A DNA stretch of 64,000 nucleotides from Episyrphus balteatus (lineage: Eukaryota; Arthropoda; Insecta; Diptera; Syrphidae): contig NC_079135.1 in the NCBI RefSeq assembly GCF_945859705.1, positions 16,184,501 to 16,248,500 of the forward strand, given 5' to 3'. The position numbers and the translations under genes were made by a program. Position 1 is the first letter of the stretch. The number at the start of each line of letters is the position of its first letter. Below the pieces are notes generated by a model, which did no database searches, was not told the origin of the DNA, and saw only the letters and a program-made list of their open reading frames with translations. Shown here piece by piece: positions 23,701-34,100 of this stretch.

Positions 23701-26700
23701 TAAAGTAGGATATCGAAATCACGACATTTTCCAGTCAGAAAAAGGATATAACAATCTAACAATCGATTTAAAAAATACGAAGAAAAGTTCTCCCACTCAT
23801 TTCTGAGATAAAAATAACTCTCTTTCTCTTCTTTATAAAACGGAAATGACAGAGTTCTCTATTATAGTTTTATACTATTTTTTTTTATATGAAATTGACA
23901 GATGATAAAATAGAGTCTGGGTATTCACCATTGGTATTTTTTTTTTCTTTTTTTTTTTCCTTTTTTTCTTTCATTTCCTGCAGGCGGAGCTGAAAAGAAT
24001 GTTGTCATTGAGATGCCAAAGGATGCATTCCAGGAACGTCACAACCAGTTTATTGATGCGATTTTCGCTCGTATCAATCGTATTGTATCTGATTCCTATG
24101 ATCCGTTCAAAGTTCGTTTGGCATCACTTCCACCAAAGCAGGCAACTAAATCATCACAGAAACCCAGTGCACCCAGTAAGACAACAAAAACAAGTACTAA
24201 GAGGTAGGTATATTTTTTTTTTGTTCAAGCCATCAATCAATACTTTTGTGAAGGAGAGATTATTAGGGAGTAGTTTTATTTTTGAAAACAATTTTTAGTA
24301 GGTAATATTGTTTCTAGTCTGCATTTGAAACTTTTGCACTTTTGAAAGAAAAACGCGAGTGTGTAGTTTTTCATTACAATGTTTTGTTTTAGCGATGCTC
24401 CCTGTTACCGGTGGCGAGTGGGTTGTTGCATTGCCAAATTTAAGAGTGCTGGCTGATTTCGTTATTTTAACGATCACTTTTAGTCTTTTTGGCTTATTCA
24501 TCAACCAAGTTTTTAAACCGTTTTATTAGTTTGGTATCGTTTACCCATTACCACTTTTTCAACCCTATTCCGTAATGATTCATTTGAGTTTCTGGATACT
24601 CATTGTTTCAGTTGGACATGTATGCATTTTTTGGTTTCTTGATTTTCGAATTCTTTGAATTTTTTCGGGCTTTTCTTGTTTTCTAAATCAACCAAAAAAT
24701 ATCACCCGATAACACTGTGCGACAAAATAAAAAAAAATACACCCGAGAAATTACATAGTGTAGGCTGTTCGTATGGTCGAATAATGCATAAAAATATTTT
24801 TGCTATATTTTTGGAACCCTTCATTTTGTTTTTATTTACAAAAAAACATTTTTACAGACCTTACGATGTCTTCTTCTTCTTATCTTAGGGTGACCAGCGC
24901 CGTAAGGCGGCTACAATCCGCTGTGGATTTGGGCCTCAACCAACAAGCTTCGCCAGCCAGCTCTATCCTTAGCTCGCTGCTTCCAGTTGCGCACGCCAAG
25001 TTGATTGAGGTCCCCTTCCACTTGGTTGCGCCACCTCAGACGAGGTCTTCCTCTACTGCGCCGTCCCTCTGGGTTGGAGTCGACCTTACGATGTAATCCA
25101 TCAATATCTCAGTCATTTTTCTAACAACTCTCAATATGTTATATGTTTTTGGAAAGAGGATTTCCAGACCTTTTTAATAATGTATATAAATCTATTGTTT
25201 AAACAAATTACGTATAGGTTTTCATCCCATAAATCTTGAAAAAGTGATTTTTTTCTCAATTTTTTCAACTTTACCTAATTTTTTTTGCAAAAAAATAAAG
25301 AATATACATTTAGGCACAAATTGGCGTATTTTTTTATTGAATTGGACCAAAACTGCGGAATCTATGCTACTTTTTCGTAAATAGAAAATGTGGCTTTTCA
25401 TGATGTGAATTGCAAGATGCACAATAGGGTGTTCGTTATTTTAAAATAATTAGAATTTCTATGCTCCTAGGATCTTATATGGTTGAAAATAAACTAAAAA
25501 AAATATTCCCCAAGTTTCAAGTCTCTAACTTAATTCTAACCCGTGCCGCCAAGCGGTTGAAGTTTCTTATGGGAATAACATGGGGTTTCTTGGACCTTGT
25601 TCGATCAATTTTAAATTCCAGCCAAACCATTCGTTCAAAAAATTTAAAACTTTATAGAGTAATATTTAATAAGCTATCATGTGAAAATTTTTCAGATTTT
25701 TAATTGTTATAATTTTAGAGATTTAGCTTGTTAAAAAAATCATTTTTTTCAGACTTTTTCAAAAATCGCTTTTTACACGTTTAATGCCCAAAAATTAAAA
25801 AACGTACATTTTTATTCACAAATAAGCGTAGTATGTATATTTAAAATTTATATTTAACTCAAAGTTATATAATTAACTAGTTTTTTTATTTATTTACTTC
25901 AGTACTTTTTCTTAAATCGGGAACACGTTTTTTGAATATCGATGTGAGTTGAAGAATGAATACACAACTAATTTTTTATACAACTATGAATTGAATATGG
26001 ATTTTAAATATACATACTACGCTTATTTGTGAATAAAAATGCATTTTTTTAATTTTTTGGCATTAAACGTGTAAAAAGCGATTTTTGAAAAAGTCTGAAA
26101 AAAATGATTTTTTTAACAAGCTAAATCTCTAAAATTTGTTATTCCCATAAGAAACTTCAACCGCTTGGCTTAGAATTAAGTTAGAGATAAAAACCTACAC
26201 TTAATTTGTTTAAACAATAGACTTATATACATCATTCAAAAGGTCTGGAAATCCTCTTTATAAAAACATGTAACATATTGAGAGTTGTTAGAAAAATGAC
26301 TGAGATATTGATAGATTACATCGTATGGTCTGTAAAAATGGTTTTTTGTAAATAAAAACAAAATGGAGGGTTCCAAAAATATAACAAAAATATTTTTATG
26401 CATTATTCGACCATACGAACAGCCTACACTATGTAATTCGTCGGGTGTATTTTCAGTGTCGCACCGTGTAATTTGTTCCACTTAGGGTCAATGTGGGTAA
26501 ATGTAAACAGGGGCAAATGAAAACATGGCTTATAACAAGCTTCAGTTAAATCTCTTTGACGCATTAATAAGTACAAATCGCGAACGAATGTATCTTTCAA
26601 CTTACATATACGTCAAACTCATTGCTGTCAAGAGAGAATTCATTCGACGAGCGTATTTTCCGTGAAAGATAATTTTTTAAAGTGCCAAACAAGTCGTTAG

Positions 26701-29700
26701 TCTTTCAGAAAAATTAAATATTTTTGCAGATTCAATTAAGTCGGTACAATTTGCAAATACTTTTTAGTTTTGAATTTTGATGTAGATTCTATGTGAAACA
26801 AAAAAATTTTAAAATACAAGACATTTATGTCGATTTGCATGTGTTTACATTTACCCCAGAATATTTTTGATAATGGGAAAATGTAAACATATATTTTTAC
26901 TGAAATTATAGGTTTTAATAAAAATAAAGTATTTTTAGTCAGTAATTACTATTGCTAAAGTGCCACGGAGTCACATTTCAAAGTAGCCAACACCATCATT
27001 TTCAGTGGATGATGTTGCAAAATCGGTATTTGATGTAAAAAAAAAAAAATAAGACATTCAGAGCTGCTCAGGATTAGTTTAGATTAATTTTAGAACTAGG
27101 TTTTCAGATTTTTAGGTACACAAAAACTCTTAAAATTTTCATAAAAACAAATTTTTAACGGTTATTTTAAAATATAAGAAGATTTTGACTATCTGCATCA
27201 GCCAAGTCCTTCAAACGATTTTCAAATTTGTTTCGGGTTTTGAAACTTCCAATATTTCTTAAACCAGTAGACGTTTTTGAATTTAAAGCACACAGGAAAT
27301 ACGTTTATAGTAAAGACTTTTAAGAAGGTGGCGGGCCCTCTGCAATATAACCGTTTTCTTTAGTGATGGGAACTATCGAATAAAAACTATCAAATTATCG
27401 ATAGTTGTAAAATAATTATTCATTCGATACTTTTAAATCATTCATTCATTCATTTAGTTACTATTTTCATTCGAATAGTTTTATTATTCGATAGTTTGGT
27501 TACTATTTTCATTCGAACACCTAGTTTTTTTTTTTCATTCGAATAGTTTTTTTCATTCCAATAGTTTTTTTATACGATAGTTTTTTCATTCGAATATTTT
27601 TTTTATACGATAGTTTTTTTATTCAAATAGTTTTCTTAAACGATAGTTTTTTCATTTGAATAGTTTTTTTAAACGATAGTTTTTTCTTTGAATAGTTTTT
27701 TTATACGATAGTTTTTATTCGATAGTTTATTCGATAGTTTGTTAGATAGTTTTTATTCGATAGTTTTATTCGATAGTTTTTATTCGAATGAATGAATGAA
27801 TGAACTATTCGATAGTTACTAACTATCGATAGTTCAAATCATTCGATAGTTCCCATCACTAGTTTTCTTGCTTTATCTTTATAAACCGATTTATACGAAA
27901 ATTTTTCTTCAAGAACGTTTTGGTACACAAAATAAGGAAACATTTTCATAAGAAAATTATTTTTGGTTTTTTTTTTTAATTTCCTTTTTTTTAACGGACG
28001 AAATAATTTTCTTAAAACTTTGTTTTGTTTTTGTCGATTAATATTTCTTTTTTCAAAGGCACACTAATTATTTTTGTAATTTTTTTTTTTTTAATTGGTA
28101 CATATGTATGTAAGTACATACCTACTAACTAATAAAAATAAATATTAAAAAAAAAAAAAACAACTCAATCGATTTTTTTTTTCTAAAAATTCTTGTTTAA
28201 TTCATTAAATTGAATTGCATTTTTATAAAAAAAAAATGAAATAAGTACCTACTCGAATGTTTTTTCGTTCTTCTTTTCTAGTTTGGTAAAAAAAAAAATG
28301 TTTTTATATTCAATTTATTGATGATGAAACCAACACAAAAGTCTTCTTTAACGTTTTGAGATGTCTGATTTTTTTTGATTGCGGATTCGAGTTCAAAAAC
28401 CCAAAAAACTCTAGAAAACTATATTTCGGTTCTTGTGGCAAAAATTCTGTGACCAGTGACTTAAACTTTAGATTTTGGCCGAAAACGGCCAAGATGACGT
28501 TTTTTTTAGCATTTTATAACGGTAATATTTCAAAAACAGAGGCCAATCAAATTTTTCTGACTTCAGATTCGAGTTCAACCTCTAGAAAAGTATATCTTGG
28601 TGCTTGTGTCAAAAAAAAAGTTAAATTTTGTTTACCAGTGTTATTAAAAGTTCAGCAATCAGTAGTCCTGTACCGGAAATGAGACAGTCATCAATATTTT
28701 ATCATCCAATTAAAGGGTCTCTTTTCTCTTGCTTGAATGATAATTTCAACAAACCAAATAATAATATTAATGCACAGCTAATTTATTCCTTCTCAATCCA
28801 TCTATTTATTCAAATAGTCCTCAATTTCGAAACACAATCAAATGATAAATTCAGTCTTTTTTTCATAAAGTGATTCTCAGAACCATCATAGACTCCCAAA
28901 CGACTCGCTTTCAAAAAACTTATTCCTCAACAAAAGTCAATTTCATAATAATTAACACTTCATCACTCTTCACTCTACAAAACAGATGAAATAAAATTTC
29001 TTTGATTATATATTTTTTTCAGTAAAACAAAAAAAGTATCTGCAGGTTCAAAGGCTCGTTCCACCGATGCCATAGTTATAGCCAATTCCACAACACTCGA
29101 CACCACGTCTGCGGTAGTATTCGAACAAAAACCATCAACACCAACCGCAGTAGTTGCTGCTGCTACCCTTTCGGCTGAAGAAAACAATCAAAAACATCAG
29201 CAAAACCAAAAGCAGAAGCAGCACAAACAAAAACCACAATCTGCTGTCAGCTCTGAATCGCCTGCTGAAAAGCCTGAAAAGCGAACAGTTCCATCTTTGT
29301 CCTCCACAACCCCATCAAAAAATAAGAAAAAAAATCAACCTCTTCGGGGTAATGCCGCTGCTGCCGCTGCTATCAAGCAGCCAACAAAGCAACAGCAACA
29401 ACAAAAGCCCAAGCAAACTTCCTCCAATTTGTCGGCTACAACATCAGCAACAGCAACAGCATCACCAGCTAAATCAGCTTCATCTGCTGCTGCCGCTGTG
29501 ATGGTGGAAAAACTACGAGGCGCCGAAGGTAGCCTCTCTGGATTGGCATCTTTGCGTCGTGTTGGTAACGCCAAAGTGGTCACCGATCCGGAAGGCAGAA
29601 ATTCGACAATTAAAAGCAAATTCACCCTGGGTCCGCTGACACTCAAAGTGGAGAAGTCATTCAAGCGCGGCAATGTGCGCAACGTGAAGACAGCCACTGC

Positions 29701-30055
29701 CCGCACCAACGAAATGATCGGCCGTATTAAGTTCAGTGTGGTTAATGACCAGGCTACCCTTGTTTCCATTAAGGTTCAACAGCCTAAACAGGTAAGGACA
29801 TCATAGCACAATGATTATTTGCTGCCATTTTCATTGTCGTCGTCGTCGGTCGTTGGGAAGAAATTAACTCACACAAACTAACACTTTGATTTATTTTCAC
29901 AGGTCGAAGTCGAGAGCAAGGATAATCACGACCGTACTAGGGAAATGGTCTGGAGGCGCACTCCCAAAATTGCCCGTCTGGTGTCGGAAAAATTGAGACT
30001 GGCAGCAGAATCCTTGTTCCAACCTCGTGCAGGAGTTGAAGTTGTTCGATTGTAA
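13865..30055 (+). CDS. Secreted Asp-rich protein with basic C-terminal domain, 689 aa, six coding exons
   Basis: Coding exons: 13865-14120, 14194-14355, 17182-17691, 23984-24203, 29023-29791 and 29903-30055. Every intron is GT-AG and the reading frame is open throughout (phases 1, 1, 1, 2, 0); the total is 2070 nt including the stop. The start at 13865 opens a hydrophobic signal peptide (MKLAILAICLLGFMMLECHS, residues 1-20), so the product is probably secreted. Asp runs lie at about 62-76 and 82-90, again around 121-131, at the start of exon 3 (140-150) and near 258-300, separated by Ala/Pro-rich linkers. Residues 311-383 are a mixed segment that looks folded (VVIEMPKDAFQERHNQFIDA). Residues 384-545 are low complexity with a Gln run near 506-510. 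Residues 546-689 form a compact, basic, non-repetitive domain (STIKSKFTLGPLTLKVEKSF; ends AGVEVVRL). I do not recognise the family; an extracellular calcium- or mineral-binding acidic protein is only inference from composition. The exon chain is well supported; the function is unknown. Confidence 0.87.
14430..17060. repeat. Intronic satellite, ~130-bp monomers with a ~1-kb higher-order repeat
   Basis: Almost the whole intron 14356-17181 is a degenerate tandem array. Monomers of about 120-135 bp recur with marks such as GATGCAGTCAATATGAG, AAAATTTTCGAAATTATCAT and AATATCAGTTTTTGC; I count about 19 occurrences of the CAGTC mark. Blocks of about eight monomers repeat as a unit: the segment from about 14650 reappears from about 15664 at an offset of 1014 bp, falling to 1005 bp after a 9-bp difference. 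Confidence 0.85.
17752..18408 (+). terminator. Cluster of AATAAA signals after the read-through stop
   Basis: AATAAA occurs at 17752-17757, 18355-18360, 18399-18404 and 18403-18408, downstream of the in-frame stop at 17745. In sequence this AT-rich such hexamers occur by chance, so they only permit, and do not prove, a short transcript ending here. Confidence 0.3.
18409..20611. other. Intron, no features
   Basis: This is part of the 6.3-kb intron 17692-23983. AT-rich with homopolymer runs; I see no gene or structured repeat. Confidence 0.6.
20612..21392. repeat. Dispersed repeat family (GCACGACTGGGTCGCACG ... GCCCTATAGAGCAAGTA)
   Basis: The most complete copy in the window. The left part reads GCACGACTGGGTCGCACGTA then CTTGCTCTTGTAG. 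The right part has CGCACAGACCGACGG, CTACACGAAACCAATACTTG and CCCTATAGAGCAAGTA. The outermost ACTTGCTCT and AGAGCAAGT are complementary. Just upstream (20613-20673) is a decayed tRNA-like box A/box B pair. Fragments of the same family recur at 1925-1995, 3176-3230, 31490-31635, 42060-42130, 61512-61770 and 62440-62830. Confidence 0.6.
21393..23983. other. Intron, no features
   Basis: The distal part of the intron 17692-23983, ending in a long pyrimidine tract and CTGCAG acceptor at 23983. Short open frames on both strands at 22422-22687 have no recognisable features. Confidence 0.6.
24713..26468. mobile_element. Foldback (long inverted repeat) element with TAA flanks
   Basis: Sequence from 24713 (CACTGTGCGAC) reappears inverted ending at 26468 (GTCGCACCGTG), with TAA on both sides (24710-24712 and 26469-26471). 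The arms pair over most of their length and converge at a centre near 25860-25985. The left arm is longer: it holds a 212-bp insertion at 24870-25081 and about 290 bp (near 25214-25500) that the right arm lacks. No transposase is seen. It sits in the intron 24204-29022. Confidence 0.8.
24870..25081 (-). mobile_element. 5'-truncated non-LTR retrotransposon 3' end, nested in the foldback
   Basis: The minus strand reads GRRSRGRPRLRWRNQVEGDL, then NQLGVRNWKQRAKDRAGWRS and LLVEAQIHSGL followed by a stop (TAG, complement at 24911-24913). This is the usual C-terminal tail of insect LINE reverse transcriptase proteins (RGRP.RW...V..DL..LGV.NW...A.DR..WR). A short 3' UTR ends in an AAG-repeat tail at 24870. 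A 13-bp target duplication, GACCTTACGATGT, flanks it (24857-24869 and 25082-25094). Confidence 0.85.
26493..26858. mobile_element. Short inverted-repeat element (possible MITE)
   Basis: GGGTAAATGTAAACA at 26495-26509 with GCAAAT shortly after is mirrored by ATTTGCATGTGTTTACATTTACCCC at 26833-26856 (only the core is diagnostic). The spacing gives an element of about 365 bp. No clear target duplication and no coding potential. Confidence 0.4.
27361..27861. mobile_element. hAT-type MITE, 501 bp, with perfect 8-bp target duplication
   Basis: Terminal inverted repeats begin TAGTGATGGGAACTATCGAA (27361 onward; mirrored at the right end to 27861) and extend 21 bp. GTTTTCTT flanks both ends (27353-27360 and 27862-27869), the 8-bp duplication expected for hAT. 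The interior is an array of CGATAGTTTTT/ATTCGAATAG-like motifs and contains the palindrome TATCGATA at 27396-27403 and 27824-27831. Confidence 0.9.
28340..28660. repeat. Relic related to the 32.5-34.1 kb foldback family
   Basis: It contains two imperfect direct copies of a block starting GATTCGAGTTCAA and ending TTGTG(G/T)CAAAAA (near 28384 and 28566). It then has AAAAAGTTAAATTTTG and ACCAGTG, the same order as at the right end of the element at 34080-34100. An open frame of 108 codons across it looks incidental. Confidence 0.5.
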
Positions 30056-30247
30056 ATTTATAATTTTGTTTTTTTTTTTTTTAATCTAGGACTTTTTGTA
30101 TGTTTAAAATTAATTATTATTTATTTATTTAATATTTATCGAAAATTTTGGATTTGTCTCTTTTGGAATCCTTTCGAAGTAGAAAATATCCTTAAATCGG
30201 GTCTGGTGAATAGGAAAGAGTATATTAATTAAGTTAAAAATATTGAA

Positions 30248-30253
30248 AATAAA
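30248..30253 (+). terminator. Poly(A) signal AATAAA of the long transcript
   Basis: A canonical AATAAA lies 193 bp after the stop at 30053-30055, in an AT-rich 3' UTR, and is followed by T-rich sequence (TTTTTTTGTAAAC). This is the most likely 3' end of the 689-residue isoform. Confidence 0.55.
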
Positions 30254-30255
30254 AT

Positions 30256-32554
30256 CCTTCGAGACACATTTTTTTGTAAACATTTATGTTGTTTTTTTTT
30301 TGACGATGTCCTGTTGACATATGAGCTTTATTTTTCAAAAGATCTTCCTTTTACCGTAAGTAAATTAACTTGATAAAAATGCATATTTGCCAAACGATAA
30401 GTGAATTAAATAATTCATTATTTTCCTCGCAATGAGATAGAGTGCATCCTGGCATAGAGCAGGTTTTGATGAGGTCCTTAAACTTTCGCAAATGTTTTTC
30501 GTTGTTTCATGGTCTTGTTGCTTTTATTATTATTTTAAGGTTTTGTTTGCATCAACATGGGCAAAGTTTATAATATCATAAAGGTTTTCGACGAAAAGTT
30601 TTTTTTTTAGGTTCAATGTTGAAAGAGGGTGAAAGGGAAGAGATGATGGAAAAAGTAAATTTTGAAGACTTATAACAATATTTCTCAACTAGAAACAGGT
30701 TGTTATAGTAGTTTTTGTGTATAAGGAGTTGCTCTAAGCAACGAGAGTATGGGTATACCTAGAGAAACAGAAATCTTATTTTCATCAAATAGAGTCTTGA
30801 TAAATTTTGTGTGTTTTCTTCTATTTTTCAACTTATGGTAACTTGAAACAAAAGGAATTGATAAACGATTTACTTTTTCGTAATACAAAGAAAGTTTTAG
30901 AGAGATGGTTACCTATCAAATTGTTTTTGTTTTTTCTTTTAGAAAAAGTTTTATGGTTTTGGGTATGGTTTTGATTTAATAATAATAAAGAATGTTTAAT
31001 GGAGAGAAAATGAGAGAATTTTGTACAAGAGAGTTAGTTGGCTAGTTATCAAAAGAACAAGTTTTATATTTAGTTGCAGGACCTTTAAGCAATTTCGAAT
31101 ATACAATGTTTTTGATTAAGTATTTAAAGCAAAATTTAGGTTACAGAGTTTGTTTGGAAAAATGAATCTTTTAAGAGATTACTATGTAAATTATGCTCAT
31201 TTAGAAAAAAAAAAGTTTTATGTACACCAGGTCAATGAATTGAACTTATTTTCTTGGACGAGCTTGATAGACCAGTTCTTAAAGTTATAGTTTTAAAGAT
31301 TTTTTCAAATCTTGTTGATGTTGGGGAAGAGACGACATTTAGGGCAAAATTTTGTTAAACTTGCATTTTGTTAAAAATGCAGTTTTATTGCAATTGCTTT
31401 GAATTTTACGAGGTATACTTTCTAAGTGATATATAAAAAAAAAAAACAAAAAAAAAAAAACTTTCGGAATTCTATAAAAATCATCTGCACCAAATATGAA
31501 GAAAATCCGTATACGGGTTTAGGGTGTGGAAATTACAAATGAACGCACAGACAAACGGATGAAGTTGCGAGACCCACTTTTTTGGGTTTTTCTACACGAA
31601 ACCAATACTAAACTTGCCCTATAGAGCAAATAAAAATGTTTTATGGCAGATACCGTTAAAAATGATGCAAAAAATTGTAATCAAAATCATGACACAACTG
31701 TTAACTGCTAAATTTGATGAAAATCTAAGCCTATAGTTCGACAAATATATAGCTAATACATTTCTGCCATTAAAAAAATTGAAACTTCAAGGAATTTTAG
31801 TAGCGAAAAGCACTTTCTTGTAACTAATTAAAAAAATATTTTTAATTCAATTTTACTGCTTTTTGCACAATTTTTTGCACAAACAAAGTTCGATTTTTAA
31901 TTACATCATCATAATGTACATATAAATGTAGTAAAACATTTCAAAAATCCACATTCCTAGTTAAAAAGTACATTAACAATGTTTATAATGTATGTATGGA
32001 ATGTAGTTGAATAATCAAGTTTGGTGATCAGCTCTTTTGTTTTTGATCAACCGCTCGTTATGTGTACCTTTTAAAAATGAAACAAAATTAAAAATTGTAT
32101 ATCGAAGTTAATCTCAAAATTATAAACGATTTAAAATACAAAAATGCTGAATTTAATGCAAAACAACCACCTTATCGATGGTTGCAGAAAAAGCATTAAA
32201 GAATTATTGTTGGATTTGAAAAAAAAAACAAGATTTGTTTAAATATAATATATTTTTTAAATATAAAATGTTTTAGTCTAAATAGCCTAAAATCGATGTC
32301 AGAGTGTAAAATATGTATAATGAAAAAAACAGTATTTTTGAATTTCTTGAGTTTATTAATTCTAAGTTCGTTACCATAACTATTTAAGTTTAATTTTATA
32401 TCCATTCATGAACTAAGTTTTGAATTTTTTCAAGGGCACCCTTATTTAAAAAAAAAGGAAGTTTGCATAGTATCCCAATCAAAGTTTTTAAAAATCGAAA
32501 AATGGTGTACCAAGGTTTAACATTTTACAGCCGTCTTTTTTTTCACTTTAAACT
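30256..32554. other. Intergenic, AT-rich
   Basis: No gene. It contains only the dispersed-repeat fragment at 31490-31635. Confidence 0.6.
31490..31635. repeat. Fragment of the dispersed repeat family
   Basis: It has GAACGCACAGACAAACGG, TTTTTCTACACGAAACCAAT and CTTGCCCTATAGAGCAAATA in the same order as the right part of the copy ending at 21392. The left part is missing. Confidence 0.6.
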
Positions 32555-34100
32555 CATATTTCAATTACAAAATTTAACTTTTTTTATCTCCTTCAAATAA
32601 ATTTTTGATATTATGAAAGATTAGACTTTCCTTAGTCTAAATCTGGTTTCAGAAAAATTCTATCAATTACCATTTTTGTAAAAATGATTTTTGAAAAATT
32701 TAAAATACTGATTGACAAAAAAAGCAGACATTTCGAAATCATTCACTTTTTAGTAAATCCTATATGAACAAAAGCTCCTTAATTAAGGAAAATGTAAAAT
32801 ATCAATGCCCATTATTTTTAAAAAGTCAAAAATATGTAAAGAAACCATAATAAAATACATAAAACAAAATTTTTAAGTGTTTTGTAATTTTATATACAAT
32901 TTTTCTATTTAGAAATATCTTATTTGTAATAATCCATTCGATAAACTGCCTTGTAAAGCTTCAGATTTGTTTCTCCTTAAAACAAAAGTATACCTACTTT
33001 TCTTATAGCTTTTGATGTGCTGAGTTAATTTTAAGATATTTGCATTAAAGTATCAAATTTTTCAGAAAATCTCAAAAAAACTACTATATCTCAAAAACCA
33101 GAGCTGACCGAAATTTTTTGAGTTCGGATTCAAAATCATTAGAAATAACTTATTATTTTCTTTCAAATTCAATTTCAATCTTCTCAATATCTCTTTTCTT
33201 CTCCGAGATATCTTAATTTAAGTTAGTTTAGTAGGTTTGGCATATCTTACCATAAAGAAACTGATCTCTGAAAATTAATATATCTTTCTCCCTAGAACAA
33301 AAGTATACTTTTCTAATGGACTTTGGTGCGCTGGTTTTGAATCCGAACTCAAAAAATTTCGGTCAGCTCTGGTTTTTGAGATATAGTTGCTTTTTTGAGA
33401 TTTTCTAAAAAAAAAACTTGATTTTGTGATACTTTAATGCGAATATCTTAAAATCCTGACGTGATAGAATTTTTTTGACTTCGGATTCTAACTCAGCACA
33501 TCAAAAACTATAAGAAAAAAGTACTATTGTTTCTAGGAGAAACAAATCTGAAGCTTTACAAGGCAGTTTATCGAATGGCTTATTACAAATAAAATATTTC
33601 TAAATAGAAAAATAGTATATAAAAATAAAAAACACGTAAAAATTTTGTTTAATGTATTTTATTGTGGTTTTCTTTACATTTTTCACTTTTTAAATATAAT
33701 GGGCATTGATATTTTACATTTTCCTTAATTAATGTGCTTTTGTTCATGTAGGATTTACTAAAAAGTGAAGGATTTCGAAATGTCTGCTTTTTTTGTCAAT
33801 CAGTATTTTAAAAAATGAGTAAACATGAATGTAAAAGAACATATTTGGTATCATATTATGAAGAATAAGTCCCCCAAATTTGAGCTCAATGCGACAAATA
33901 GTTTCAATTTTATACAAGTTCAAATGAATCTAAAAGGGTGATTTTTTTAAAACTACTCACATTTTTCAAAAATCATTTTTACAAAAACGGTACCTGATAG
34001 AATTTTTCTGAAACCATATTTAGATTAAGGAAACTCTAATCTTTCATAATATCAAAATTATTTGAAGGAGAAAAAAAAAGTTAAATTTTGCAGACCAGTG
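32555..34100. mobile_element. Large foldback element
   Basis: The left arm, about 32555-33150, reappears inverted at about 33345-34100. Paired landmarks: ACTGATTGACAAAAAAAGCA near 32708 with its reverse near 33795; GATAAACTGCCTTGTAAAGC near 32940 with its reverse near 33555; GAGCTGACCGAAATTTTTTG near 33103 with its reverse near 33350. The right end reads GCAGACCAGTG followed by TAA. No coding sequence. The terminus CACTG plus TAA recalls the element at 24713-26468. Confidence 0.75.
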
